DNA of 6,860 nt from NCBI GenBank assembly GCA_001701065.1, contig DAAL01000114.1, positions 1 through 6,860 on the forward strand, given 5' to 3'. The translations under genes and the position numbers were made by a program. The notes under the pieces are model-generated. The model was not told the origin of the DNA. It saw nothing but the letters and a program-made list of their open reading frames with translations, and made no database searches. Shown one piece after another: positions 1 to 5,987 of the stretch (the stretch's first letter is position 1; each line of letters starts with the position of its first letter). This DNA comes from Bacteroidales bacterium GP4 (GTDB lineage: Bacteria; Bacteroidota; Bacteroidia; Bacteroidales; Muribaculaceae).

Positions 1-1479
1 CTTGTAGTAGACAGGGAACGGCTCACCCCAATAGCGCTGGCGGGAGAAGATCGCGTCGCGCAGGCGGTAGTTGATCTTGACGCGTCCGATTCCTTTTTCC
101 GAGATATGCTGTTTTGTCTTGGCTATTGCTTCCTTTACGGTCATTCCGTTGAGGTCCAGATCCGGTCCGCATGAATTGCAAACGATACCTTCCTTGGCGT
201 CGAAACTTTCCTTCGACACGTCTGCACCCTCGATGAGCGGGATAATCGGGAGATTGAATTTCTTTGCAAATGCATAGTCGCGTGAATCGTGGGCAGGAAC
301 CGCCATGATGGCCCCCGTACCGTAGCCTGCAAGCACGTAGTCGCTCACCCACACGGGAATGGGTTTGCCAGTAAGAGGATTGATGGCATAGGCACCGGTG
401 AACACGCCCGAAACATTCTTTTCGATCATGCGTTCACGCTCGGTCTTGTGCTTAACCTCGTCCAGGTAAGCTTCAACAGCGGCCTTCTGTTCAGGGGTAG
501 TAATCATTTTCACGTAAGCGCTTTCAGGTGCAAGCACCATGAAGGTGACACCGAAAACGGTGTCGGCGCGGGTGGTGAATATTTCGAGGTCGACATCGCT
601 GTCAGCTATTTTGAATCGCATTTCGGCACCTTCGGAACGTCCTATCCAGTTGCGCTGGGTCTCTTTAAGCGAGTCGGTCCAGTCGATGCGGTCGAGTCCG
701 TCGAGAAGACGTTGTGCGTAAGCCGACACACGCAGACACCATTGGTACATAAGTTTCTGTTCCACGGGGTAGCCTCCGCGTATTGACACGCCTTCGCTCA
801 CTTCGTCATTGGCAAGCACGGTTCCGAGTTTAGGACACCAGTTTACCATGGTGTTGCCGAGGTAAGCTATGCGGTAGTTCATCAGCACATCGTTCTTTTC
901 CTTTTCGGAATAGTTGTTCCACTCGTCGGCGGTGAAGGAGAGTTCTTTTCCTGCGGCGGCGTGGATGCCTTTGGAGCCTTCTTTAGCGAAATGCGCCACA
1001 AGCTCACTGATGGGACGCGCTTTCTGCTCGGCTGTGTCATAATAGCTGTTGAACATCTGCATGAACGCCCATTGTGTCCACTTGTAGTATTCGGGATCGC
1101 AGGTCTTTATCTCTCGGCTCCAGTCGTAGCAGAAACCTATCTTGTCAAGCTGGTTACGGTAGCGTGCGATGTTTTCCTTGGTGGTCACTTCGGGGTGTTG
1201 ACCGGTCTGGATTGCGTATTGTTCGGCGGGTAGTCCGTAAGCGTCATATCCCATGGGATGCAGCACGTTGAATCCCTGCAGGCGTTTATAGCGTGAGAAA
1301 ATGTCGCTGGCTATGTATCCGAGCGGGTGTCCCACATGCAGTCCCGCACCTGAGGGGTAAGGGAACATGTCGAGCACGTAATATTTAGGGCGTGAGGGGT
1401 CAATCTCAGCCTTGTACACATTGTTGTCTTTCCAATATTGTTGCCAACGGCTTTCTATCTCTCTGTGGTTGTATTCCAT
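1..1479 (-). CDS. leuS: Leucyl-tRNA synthetase, N-terminal 493 residues (cut by window edge)
   Basis: Cytoplasmic class I aminoacyl-tRNA synthetase that charges tRNA-Leu with leucine using ATP. The frame is open from the ATG complementary to 1477-1479 to base 1, so the C-terminal half, including the KMSKS loop and anticodon-binding domain, lies outside the window. The HIGH signature appears as HVGH at residues 48-51, inside [10 protein letters not shown]. The CP1 editing domain is recognisable from TTRADTVFG (302-310), the threonine-rich patch, and from [14 protein letters not shown], whose Asp398 corresponds to the editing aspartate Asp345 of E. coli. [11 protein letters not shown] lies just before the editing domain. 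Compared with E. coli there are about 53 extra residues between the HIGH motif and the editing domain (around [18 protein letters not shown]), which I believe is usual in Bacteroidetes. It lies 47 bases downstream of nadA on the same strand with no obvious promoter between, so co-transcription is likely. Identification is secure. Confidence 0.97.
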   Translation of the reverse strand, partial: MEYNHREIESRWQQYWKDNNVYKAEIDPSRPKYYVLDMFPYPSGAGLHVGHPLGYIASDIFSRYKRLQGFNVLHPMGYDAYGLPAEQYAIQTGQHPEVTTKENIARYRNQLDKIGFCYDWSREIKTCDPEYYKWTQWAFMQMFNSYYDTAEQKARPISELVAHFAKEGSKGIHAAAGKELSFTADEWNNYSEKEKNDVLMNYRIAYLGNTMVNWCPKLGTVLANDEVSEGVSIRGGYPVEQKLMYQWCLRVSAYAQRLLDGLDRIDWTDSLKETQRNWIGRSEGAEMRFKIADSDVDLEIFTTRADTVFGVTFMVLAPESAYVKMITTPEQKAAVEAYLDEVKHKTERERMIEKNVSGVFTGAYAINPLTGKPIPVWVSDYVLAGYGTGAIMAVPAHDSRDYAFAKKFNLPIIPLIEGADVSKESFDAKEGIVCNSCGPDLDLNGMTVKEAIAKTKQHISEKGIGRVKINYRLRDAIFSRQRYWGEPFPVYYK

Positions 1480-1526
1480 TGTTCTATGATGTAGTGAAAT
1501 TGATAATCGAGTTATATTCAGGGGCA

Positions 1527-2507
1527 TTAAATGCCGAGTTTTGCGCTTATGTCGAGCATCCTTTCTATGGGTCGACGGGCTTTTTCAGCCACTTTCTCGT
1601 CCACGTGCACTTCGGGGGTCTCGTCGCGTAGGCATTCGTAGAGCTTCTTCATGGTATTAAGCTTCATGAAGGAACAGTCGTTGCAGGCGCAGGTGGAGTC
1701 ATTGGGAGGCACGGGTATGAATTCCTTTTGAGGGCATTTTTTCTGCATTTCGTGAAGAATGCCGCTTTCGGTCGCCACAAGGAACTGCTCGGCATCGCTT
1801 TCCACGGCGTATTTCAGCAATGCGGCTGTTGAGCCTACTTTGTCGGCGAGTATCAGCAACTGCTTTTTGCATTCGGGATGGGCAAGCACCTTGGCTTGCG
1901 GATACTGCTTTTTCAGTTCCACAAGTTTTTCGATGGAGAACTGTTCATGCACGTGGCATGCGCCGTTCCAGAGTATCATTTCTCTGCCTGTGGTGGAGTT
2001 GATGTAGCTTCCGAGGTTGCGGTCGGGTCCGAAGATTATGGGTGTTTCCTCAGGAAAACTTTCTACAATCTGGCGCGCGTTGCTTGAGGTGACAAGCACA
2101 TCGGAGAGTGCTTTTACTTCGGCGGAAGTGTTGACATAACTTATCACGGTGTGTCCGGGATGGGCTTTTATAAAAGCTTCAAATTCCTCGGCGGGGCAAC
2201 TGTCGGCAAGCGAACATCCTGCGTCAAGGTCAGGGATGAGCACTTTCTTGTCGGGGCAAAGGATTTTGGCGGTCTCTCCCATGAAATTGACACCGCACAG
2301 CACAATGATGGGCTGGGACAGCTTTGAGGCTATCTGCGCAAGTGCAAGGCTGTCGCCGATGAAATCGGCAATGTCCTGAATTTCGCCTTTTTGGTAATAG
2401 TGAGCAAGAATTACTGCGTTCTTCTCCTCTTTGAGCTTGAGAATGGCATCTTTGTAGTCGACGGTCGCATTCCCGGCTTGGTTGCAATTACAAGAATCTG
2501 CGTTCAT
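1527..2507 (-). CDS. nadA: Quinolinate synthase A (NadA)
   Basis: Oxygen-sensitive [4Fe-4S] enzyme of de novo NAD synthesis. It condenses iminoaspartate, made by NadB, with dihydroxyacetone phosphate to give quinolinate. The protein is 326 residues, about normal for the family. Cluster ligands can be assigned by alignment with E. coli Cys113, Cys200 and Cys297: Cys98 in [11 protein letters not shown], Cys184 in [11 protein letters not shown], and Cys278, the last cysteine of CACNDC. Other family signatures are [21 protein letters not shown] (33-53 region), [31 protein letters not shown] and VGSTAAL. The first 15 residues ([10 protein letters not shown]...) form a cysteine-containing N-terminal tail outside the conserved core. 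The start at 2507 is the first ATG after a promoter-like sequence at 2536-2568 and leaves a short leader. nadB and nadC, the partners in the pathway, are not in the window. It is followed by leuS on the same strand. Confidence 0.97.
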   Translation of the reverse strand: MNADSCNCNQAGNATVDYKDAILKLKEEKNAVILAHYYQKGEIQDIADFIGDSLALAQIASKLSQPIIVLCGVNFMGETAKILCPDKKVLIPDLDAGCSLADSCPAEEFEAFIKAHPGHTVISYVNTSAEVKALSDVLVTSSNARQIVESFPEETPIIFGPDRNLGSYINSTTGREMILWNGACHVHEQFSIEKLVELKKQYPQAKVLAHPECKKQLLILADKVGSTAALLKYAVESDAEQFLVATESGILHEMQKKCPQKEFIPVPPNDSTCACNDCSFMKLNTMKKLYECLRDETPEVHVDEKVAEKARRPIERMLDISAKLGI

Positions 2508-2535
2508 AATCGTTACAACTTCGATATTTAAGCTA

Positions 2536-2568
2536 CAAAGTTACTAATTTAATCTCAACGGCTTACAA
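2536..2568 (-). promoter_or_regulatory. Probable Bacteroidetes-type promoter for nadA-leuS
   Basis: On the minus strand TAACTTTG (2543 down to 2536) matches the -7 consensus TAnnTTTG, and a TTG lies 22 bases upstream (2568-2566), slightly longer than the usual spacing. The element ends 28 bases before the nadA start codon, so the untranslated leader would be about 20-25 bases. It is the only match to the consensus that I found upstream of nadA on this strand. Confidence 0.5.
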
Positions 2569-2622
2569 GAAATCGGCTGAAAAAAGCAGTAAACTTTCGA
2601 AATATGTTTTGCAGCATATAGT

Positions 2623-2654
2623 GTTGCATTTTTATAAATTATGCATTATCTTTG
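2623..2654 (+). promoter_or_regulatory. Strong Bacteroidetes-type promoter for the structured RNA / FRG operon
   Basis: TATCTTTG at 2647-2654 is an exact match to TAnnTTTG, and GTTGC at 2623-2627 sits 20 bases upstream of it as the -33 element. Expected transcription start is about 2659-2661. It diverges from the nadA promoter about 55 bases away. It is the only good plus-strand promoter I see before the FRG gene at 3049, so transcription from it must cross the foldable region 2734-2993. Confidence 0.7.
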
Positions 2655-2660
2655 CCAATG

Positions 2661-2996
2661 CAGCCGCGCCGCTGTCTGTGCACGGGGTCAATCCCGCCAG
2701 AATTCAACGGATGCGCGCCGCAGTTTACATAATGAATAGCGTTTATCCGCGCTGATTCTTGACTCTCTGAAATTCTCGCAAAATTTCAATCAATAGTCAG
2801 GGATTGAGCAACGGTAGATGCCCGTAGATATGTGATTATCCTGCATCCGGCACGATATTTCGGGAGAAATAGAGCCGGAGGCATTGATTACATATATAAG
2901 CGTGGGCTTCTTCGTTGCCGTCTGACTATTGATGGGCAATGCGAGAAGCCTCAGAGAGTAGGACGGTAACAGATACAGATTCCTACGCTTTTCTCG
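2661..2996 (+). ncRNA. Candidate structured RNA: long foldable transcript with two alternative folds
   Basis: There is no convincing ORF here, but a plus-strand promoter precedes it and the transcript pairs extensively. Fold I is a rod of about 80 pairs from 2734 to 2993. Its main helices are 2734-2742/2985-2993, ACTCTCTGA 2762-2770/2951-2959, TTCTCGCA 2773-2780/2940-2947, ATCAATAGTCAG 2789-2800/2922-2933, GCAACG 2808-2813/2913-2918, 2828-2838/2885-2895 and CCGGC 2847-2851/2874-2878. It is capped by TATTTC/GAAATA with a GNRA-type GGGA loop at 2862-2865. Fold II makes three hairpins. The 5' hairpin has 2753-2764/2795-2806 (12 bp) and GAAATT/AATTTC. The middle hairpin keeps the rod tip. The 3' hairpin has 2898-2906/2982-2990 (9 bp) and 2914-2922/2962-2970 (9 bp). 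The 5' and 3' apical loops (CTCGCA, TGCGAG) are complementary and could kiss. Upstream, 2661-2733 adds a small hairpin, GGGGTCAATCCC. The 3' end is uncertain; TTTTCT at 2989-2994 is only weakly terminator-like. The long-rod shape recalls 6S RNA and the Bacteroidales-1 motif, but I do not recognise the sequence. It could also be the FRG leader or a DNA palindrome. Confidence 0.5.
2734..2993. repeat. Large imperfect inverted repeat (palindrome centred near 2864)
   Basis: Read as DNA, the same region is an inverted repeat with arms of about 130 bases whose centre is the GGGA at 2862-2865. Exact blocks of 8-12 bases (2762-2770, 2773-2780 and 2789-2800 against 2951-2959, 2940-2947 and 2922-2933) are separated by short unmatched stretches. 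Each arm also contains its own imperfect hairpin. This layout would suit a miniature inverted-repeat element or a BIME-like pair of REP hairpins. I see no flanking target-site duplication and no second copy in this window, so the mobile-element reading is not established. Confidence 0.5.
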
Positions 2997-3048
2997 TATA
3001 AACCAATTATTATCGCCAACGAGAGGATGACCGCGGCAAGATTGTTAA

Positions 3049-3897
3049 ATGTCACTGTATTTATTGAAAGATTACCTTGATTTTGTAGTTCGTTGCTATG
3101 ACTATTGGCCGGCAAACCGGAAGAAACTATTCTTTCGAGGGCATGCGGACAAGAACCGGGAATTACTTCCGGCTGCGTTACGAACGGACAACAATGGATT
3201 ACGCCCCAAAGAGCGGGAATTGATACTTGATTTCAAGCAGGTGTCAGTAAGCGACATGGATTATCGGGGCAAAATTGAGAATATGCTTGTGGAGATGCAG
3301 CATTTCGGTATACCTACAAGGCTGCTCGATTGGTCGCTATCGCCATTGGTCGCTCTCTATTTTGCATGTATGAGCGATAAAGATGCTGACTCCGGCAAGG
3401 AAAAGGATGGTAAGGTCTTTGCTCTAAATCCATGGGTGGCTTATAAAAATATTGTCACAAAGCTTGACTATCACCCTGAACTGATGGATATACTTAAAGA
3501 GACCCGGATGTTGCTTGCCCAAAAATGGAGTTTTGATAATGTCAGCAAATATATCGAAAAGAAATATGGATATTCTATCGATAAAGATGCACTTCGAGTC
3601 CCAATCCCATTTGTAGGTCGTTACATGGTCGATAGAGTTGTCTCACAGCAAGGCTGTTTCGTGATGTGGGGCGATGGTGACAACCAAGCATTTGCTCCGG
3701 AGACATATCTTCCTCTCCACAAGTTTTCAGAATATGAGGATGCGCTTATGTCGCCATTTATTATCCCTGGAGACAGTAAAGAATCCATGCGGATTCACCT
3801 CCGACAGTTAAGTGTGGACAGATTCACGATATTTCCTGATAACGATGGTATCAGGGCTCAGGTGCAGGAAGTAAAAAGCATATTCAACTACAGATAA
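3049..3897 (+). CDS. FRG domain-containing protein
   Basis: Soluble protein of 282 residues with no signal peptide or membrane segment, so probably cytoplasmic. It is a nearly stand-alone FRG domain. The naming motif is in FFRGHADKNRELLPAALR (F29-R30-G31). The second conserved block is QHFGIPTRLLDWSLSPLVALYFA (residues 84-106). A third, RVVSQQGCFVMWGD, lies near 187-200, and the C-terminal block, RFTIFPDNDGIRAQ, near 258-271. All the family hallmarks are present and the length is typical, so the gene looks intact. The biochemical activity of FRG domains is not clearly established to my knowledge; the domain is often seen in accessory regions and next to mobile or defence-like genes, and I do not assign a function. 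Translation starts at the ATG directly after the structured region; no good Shine-Dalgarno is visible, as usual for Bacteroidetes. The stop lies 15 bases before the leucine-rich-repeat gene, with which it forms an apparent operon. Confidence 0.9.
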   Translation: MSLYLLKDYLDFVVRCYDYWPANRKKLFFRGHADKNRELLPAALRTDNNGLRPKERELILDFKQVSVSDMDYRGKIENMLVEMQHFGIPTRLLDWSLSPLVALYFACMSDKDADSGKEKDGKVFALNPWVAYKNIVTKLDYHPELMDILKETRMLLAQKWSFDNVSKYIEKKYGYSIDKDALRVPIPFVGRYMVDRVVSQQGCFVMWGDGDNQAFAPETYLPLHKFSEYEDALMSPFIIPGDSKESMRIHLRQLSVDRFTIFPDNDGIRAQVQEVKSIFNYR

Positions 3898-3912
3898 TTA
3901 CAACTTTATACA

Positions 3913-5370
3913 ATGAACAGAATTTTATTACTATTGGCAGTAATGCTCGCAGTGAGCATTGTAAAAGCCGAGGAGTTCGAATGTGACGGACTCATCTACG
4001 AGGTCAACGAGAATCCGGAGCCAAATCCGTTAAATCCGAGAAAAACACTTACGGTAAAAAAGGCTAACGGAAAAATCGAAGGAATTTTGACGATTCCTGC
4101 TTCTGTATCTTACAACGGTCAAGAGCTGCCGGTTAGAAGAATCGGCGAGCGTGCATTCTACGATAATGGACAGTTGACGGGGGTAAACTTCCCTGACATG
4201 CTGCAGTATATCGATTCTTATGCCTTCCACGGTACGGGCATTCTTTCACTGGATTTGTCTCAAACACGAATTCGGGAAATTGGCTATGGCGCTTTTGGCG
4301 GTTGTAAAAATCTGAGCGATGTCAAATTACCCACAGTAGGGGACTGTGCCATTATCCGTGCCGCTTTTGAAGGATGTGATGCCATAAAGTCGCTGATTGT
4401 TCCTCCGAGTTGCCGTGTCGAGAGCCTTCCTCCGAAGATAGAAGAATTGTATACAGTATCAGTGTATAATATAATGTACGGCTATCAGAGTGATGTAGAT
4501 TTGACAAATGTAGTGCTTCATGTCCCTCAAAATGAGATGCAAACAGCGCTTGAGACTTTTGGAGATAAGTGTAAAGGGTATAAAATATGGGACTTCGAAG
4601 TGGTAAATCGCATAGAACCAGATTTGACAGGCTTTGAGACCGAAAATTTTTTTGATGGAGAAATTGCTGGCGAGCGTACTGCATTCTATGCTACGGTAGG
4701 GAAGCCAACCAGACTTTCCTTTAAAATATTCCCCGAGGATGCTTTATTTAAAAGTGTTTATGTAGATAGAGCTAATACGGATTTTAGTTTCGAATATGAT
4801 GGCGAAGATACTGTAATCTTTACTATGAATAGTTTAGACAGTTATGATTATAATAACCATCTTCCGATATATCTATTCACAGTGCGGGCTGTATATGGAG
4901 ATAAATATTCGTTTGATACATATTACAAAGTGTATGTGTTCCAAAATCCCGATCCGGACTATCCTGTATCGATTGGATTTAAGCATCCCCAGATACGCAT
5001 AAAGCCTTTTGAGTTTTACTATCAGCCGGTAGAATTTTATCCCGAGGGAAGCACAATCCTGCCGGTTTCATGGCAAAGCAGTGATCCTGAGATAGCCACA
5101 GTAACTAAAGATGGTAAAGTTTACCCATTGGTAGAAGAGGGCACGGTCGAGATCATGGCAACCGCAATAGGTGACAATGGCAATCTATCGGCGTCATACA
5201 CTGCCATAATCGACAAAGATGCCGCCGCTGTTGACAATATCTCTATCGACGAAGATAGCAATCGCGTCTACTATAACCTGCAAGGCGTAAAAGTAGCCGA
5301 AGAAAATCTTACCCTTGGTACCTATATCGTAATAAGTAACGGCATATCCAAAAAAATTGTAATCCGCTAA
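3913..5370 (+). CDS. Secreted BspA-like leucine-rich-repeat protein with Ig-like domain and C-terminal sorting tail
   Basis: Predicted exported or surface protein of 485 residues. Residues 1-19 form a signal peptide (MNRILLLLAVMLAVSIVKA) with cleavage before EE. Residues 55-220 carry BspA-type (LRR_5) repeats, seen as RRIGERAFYDNGQLTGVNFP, IDSYAFHGTGILSLDLS and IGYGAFGGCKNLSDVKLP, followed by a degenerate stretch. The middle (230-345) is rich in beta-prone sequence and I do not recognise it. Residues 350-435 resemble a bacterial Ig-like (BIG2) domain, with VSWQSSDPEIATVTKDGKV and EGTVEIMATA. The last 45 residues (VYYNLQGVKV...LGTYIVISNGISKKIVIR) match the general form of the tail found on type IX secretion or related cargo in Bacteroidales (NLQG-x-K/R, GxYIV, basic end). 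Such proteins often bind host or bacterial surfaces, but the ligand here is unknown. It is co-oriented with the FRG gene and followed by an intrinsic terminator at 5430-5466. Confidence 0.88.
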   Translation: MNRILLLLAVMLAVSIVKAEEFECDGLIYEVNENPEPNPLNPRKTLTVKKANGKIEGILTIPASVSYNGQELPVRRIGERAFYDNGQLTGVNFPDMLQYIDSYAFHGTGILSLDLSQTRIREIGYGAFGGCKNLSDVKLPTVGDCAIIRAAFEGCDAIKSLIVPPSCRVESLPPKIEELYTVSVYNIMYGYQSDVDLTNVVLHVPQNEMQTALETFGDKCKGYKIWDFEVVNRIEPDLTGFETENFFDGEIAGERTAFYATVGKPTRLSFKIFPEDALFKSVYVDRANTDFSFEYDGEDTVIFTMNSLDSYDYNNHLPIYLFTVRAVYGDKYSFDTYYKVYVFQNPDPDYPVSIGFKHPQIRIKPFEFYYQPVEFYPEGSTILPVSWQSSDPEIATVTKDGKVYPLVEEGTVEIMATAIGDNGNLSASYTAIIDKDAAAVDNISIDEDSNRVYYNLQGVKVAEENLTLGTYIVISNGISKKIVIR

Positions 5371-5429
5371 ATCAAGTGGCTGATAGTATTTCTTAGGGTG
5401 TTGCAAAACTGCCCTCAAAAACCAAGTAG

Positions 5430-5466
5430 AGGCCTCAACTTTCACAAGCTGAGGCCTTTTGTTTGT
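5430..5466 (+). terminator. Intrinsic terminator after the LRR gene
   Basis: AGGCCTCA (5430-5437) pairs perfectly with TGAGGCCT (5450-5457). After an A-C mismatch, CTT/AAG extends the stem to a TCAC loop. The hairpin is followed by TTTTGTTTGT. It lies 60 bases downstream of the leucine-rich-repeat stop codon and closes the FRG-LRR unit. Confidence 0.85.
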
Positions 5467-5709
5467 CTACTAAATTAGTCATTTTATGCCAAAGCTGCAA
5501 ATTAAAAATGGTATTTTTATGGTTTTGATGGTCAAAATGGACTAATGTATTCTAAAATTGAAATTAAAATTATAGAATTAGCTGATTTTATATTTGACTC
5601 CTATGATGGGGGTAGCTTAGTTTTTGTAAAGCATTAGTTAAATAAATGTAGGTAGATATTGATAATATGTAGTAAGAAAATGCTGATTTTGTAGTATGAA
5701 AACTATTAA
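5467..5709. other. AT-rich intergenic stretch without a recognisable gene
   Basis: This roughly 240-base stretch has low GC and stops in all plus frames. The only small reading frame of note begins at the ATG at 5545 and ends at 5637 (30 codons, MYSKIEIKIIELADFIFDSY...). It has no recognisable family, no clear start signal and biased AT-rich composition, so I do not call it a gene. With the winged-helix remnant just after it, the stretch is best read as decayed sequence. Confidence 0.5.
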
Positions 5710-5832
5710 TTAACAGATGAAATCGGTATCTCTGTCAAAGGCATTCAGCGTCATCTTGCTAATCTTAAGGCGGAAGGGATTCTTCACCGTGTAGGTCCCG
5801 ATAAAGGAGGTGAATGGAAAATTGAAAAATAA
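5710..5832 (+). pseudogene. C-terminal remnant of a winged-helix protein (Fic or AlbA_2/ATP-binding type)
   Basis: The 40-codon frame after the stop at 5707-5709 reads LTDEIGISVKGIQRHLANLK and continues AEGILHRVGPDKGGEWKIEK to the TAA at 5830-5832. This is the recognition helix and wing of a winged-helix domain. It has the form that commonly ends Fic-family proteins and AlbA_2 (RecG-like) ATP-binding proteins: helix, LK-x-G-I/L, RVG, wing ending in WKI. There is no start codon in frame and no upstream domain; the preceding 240 bases are AT-rich and full of stops. It therefore looks like the surviving tail of a gene lost by deletion or decay. The domain type is fairly clear, the parent family uncertain. 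Confidence 0.65.
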
Positions 5833-5887
5833 TTAGCTGCGGTTTTTGGAATTTTGGGGGGAATTTGTGCATTAAAGTGGGATTTGG

Positions 5888-5920
5888 TTGTTGCTGTTAG
5901 AAAAATAAGAGATAAATTTG
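5888..5920 (+). promoter_or_regulatory. Bacteroidetes-type promoter for the outer-membrane protein gene
   Basis: TAAATTTG at 5913-5920 matches TAnnTTTG exactly. TTG at 5888-5890 (22 bases upstream) or TTGC at 5891-5894 (18 bases upstream) can serve as the -33 element. Transcription would start near 5925, giving a leader of about 60 bases to the start preferred here (5988). Confidence 0.65.
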
Positions 5921-5987
5921 CCGGAAATTATGTTTTTTGTAAGCTATGTTTCAGGATTTGGGAAAAATGGCAGGGAAGTGTTTAGCT

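Noticed and set aside
289..786. 165-codon plus-strand reading frame opposite leuS
   Set aside because: It lies entirely antisense to the strongly conserved leuS coding sequence, has no family resemblance and is a typical shadow frame.
1759..2379. Several plus-strand frames opposite nadA
   Set aside because: They overlap each other and the conserved NadA frame; none resembles a known protein.
2661..3000. RNase P RNA, tmRNA, SRP RNA or retron msr-msd
   Set aside because: None of the expected conserved sequences (RNase P GAGGAAAGTCC-type block, tmRNA GGGGNTGA start and tag ORF, SRP GGAAG loop) is present, and there is no reverse transcriptase gene nearby.
2661..3048. Type III toxin-antitoxin arrangement (repeat RNA plus downstream toxin)
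   Set aside because: The RNA region has no short tandem repeats, there is no clear terminator between it and the FRG gene, and FRG does not resemble the ToxN family.
3027..3080. 17-residue upstream ORF (ATG at 3027, MTAARLLNVTVFIERLP) overlapping the FRG start
   Set aside because: The only SD-like bases (GAGAGG) directly abut its ATG, with no spacing, and the peptide shows no attenuation-type codon runs. A chance frame is more likely.
4352..4684. 110-codon minus-strand frame inside the LRR gene
   Set aside because: Shadow of the LRR frame, which has a signal peptide, repeats and a C-terminal tail.
5545..5637. 30-codon ORF MYSKIEIKIIELADFIFDSY...
   Set aside because: Very AT-rich, no family resemblance, no clear promoter, and placed in a decayed interval.
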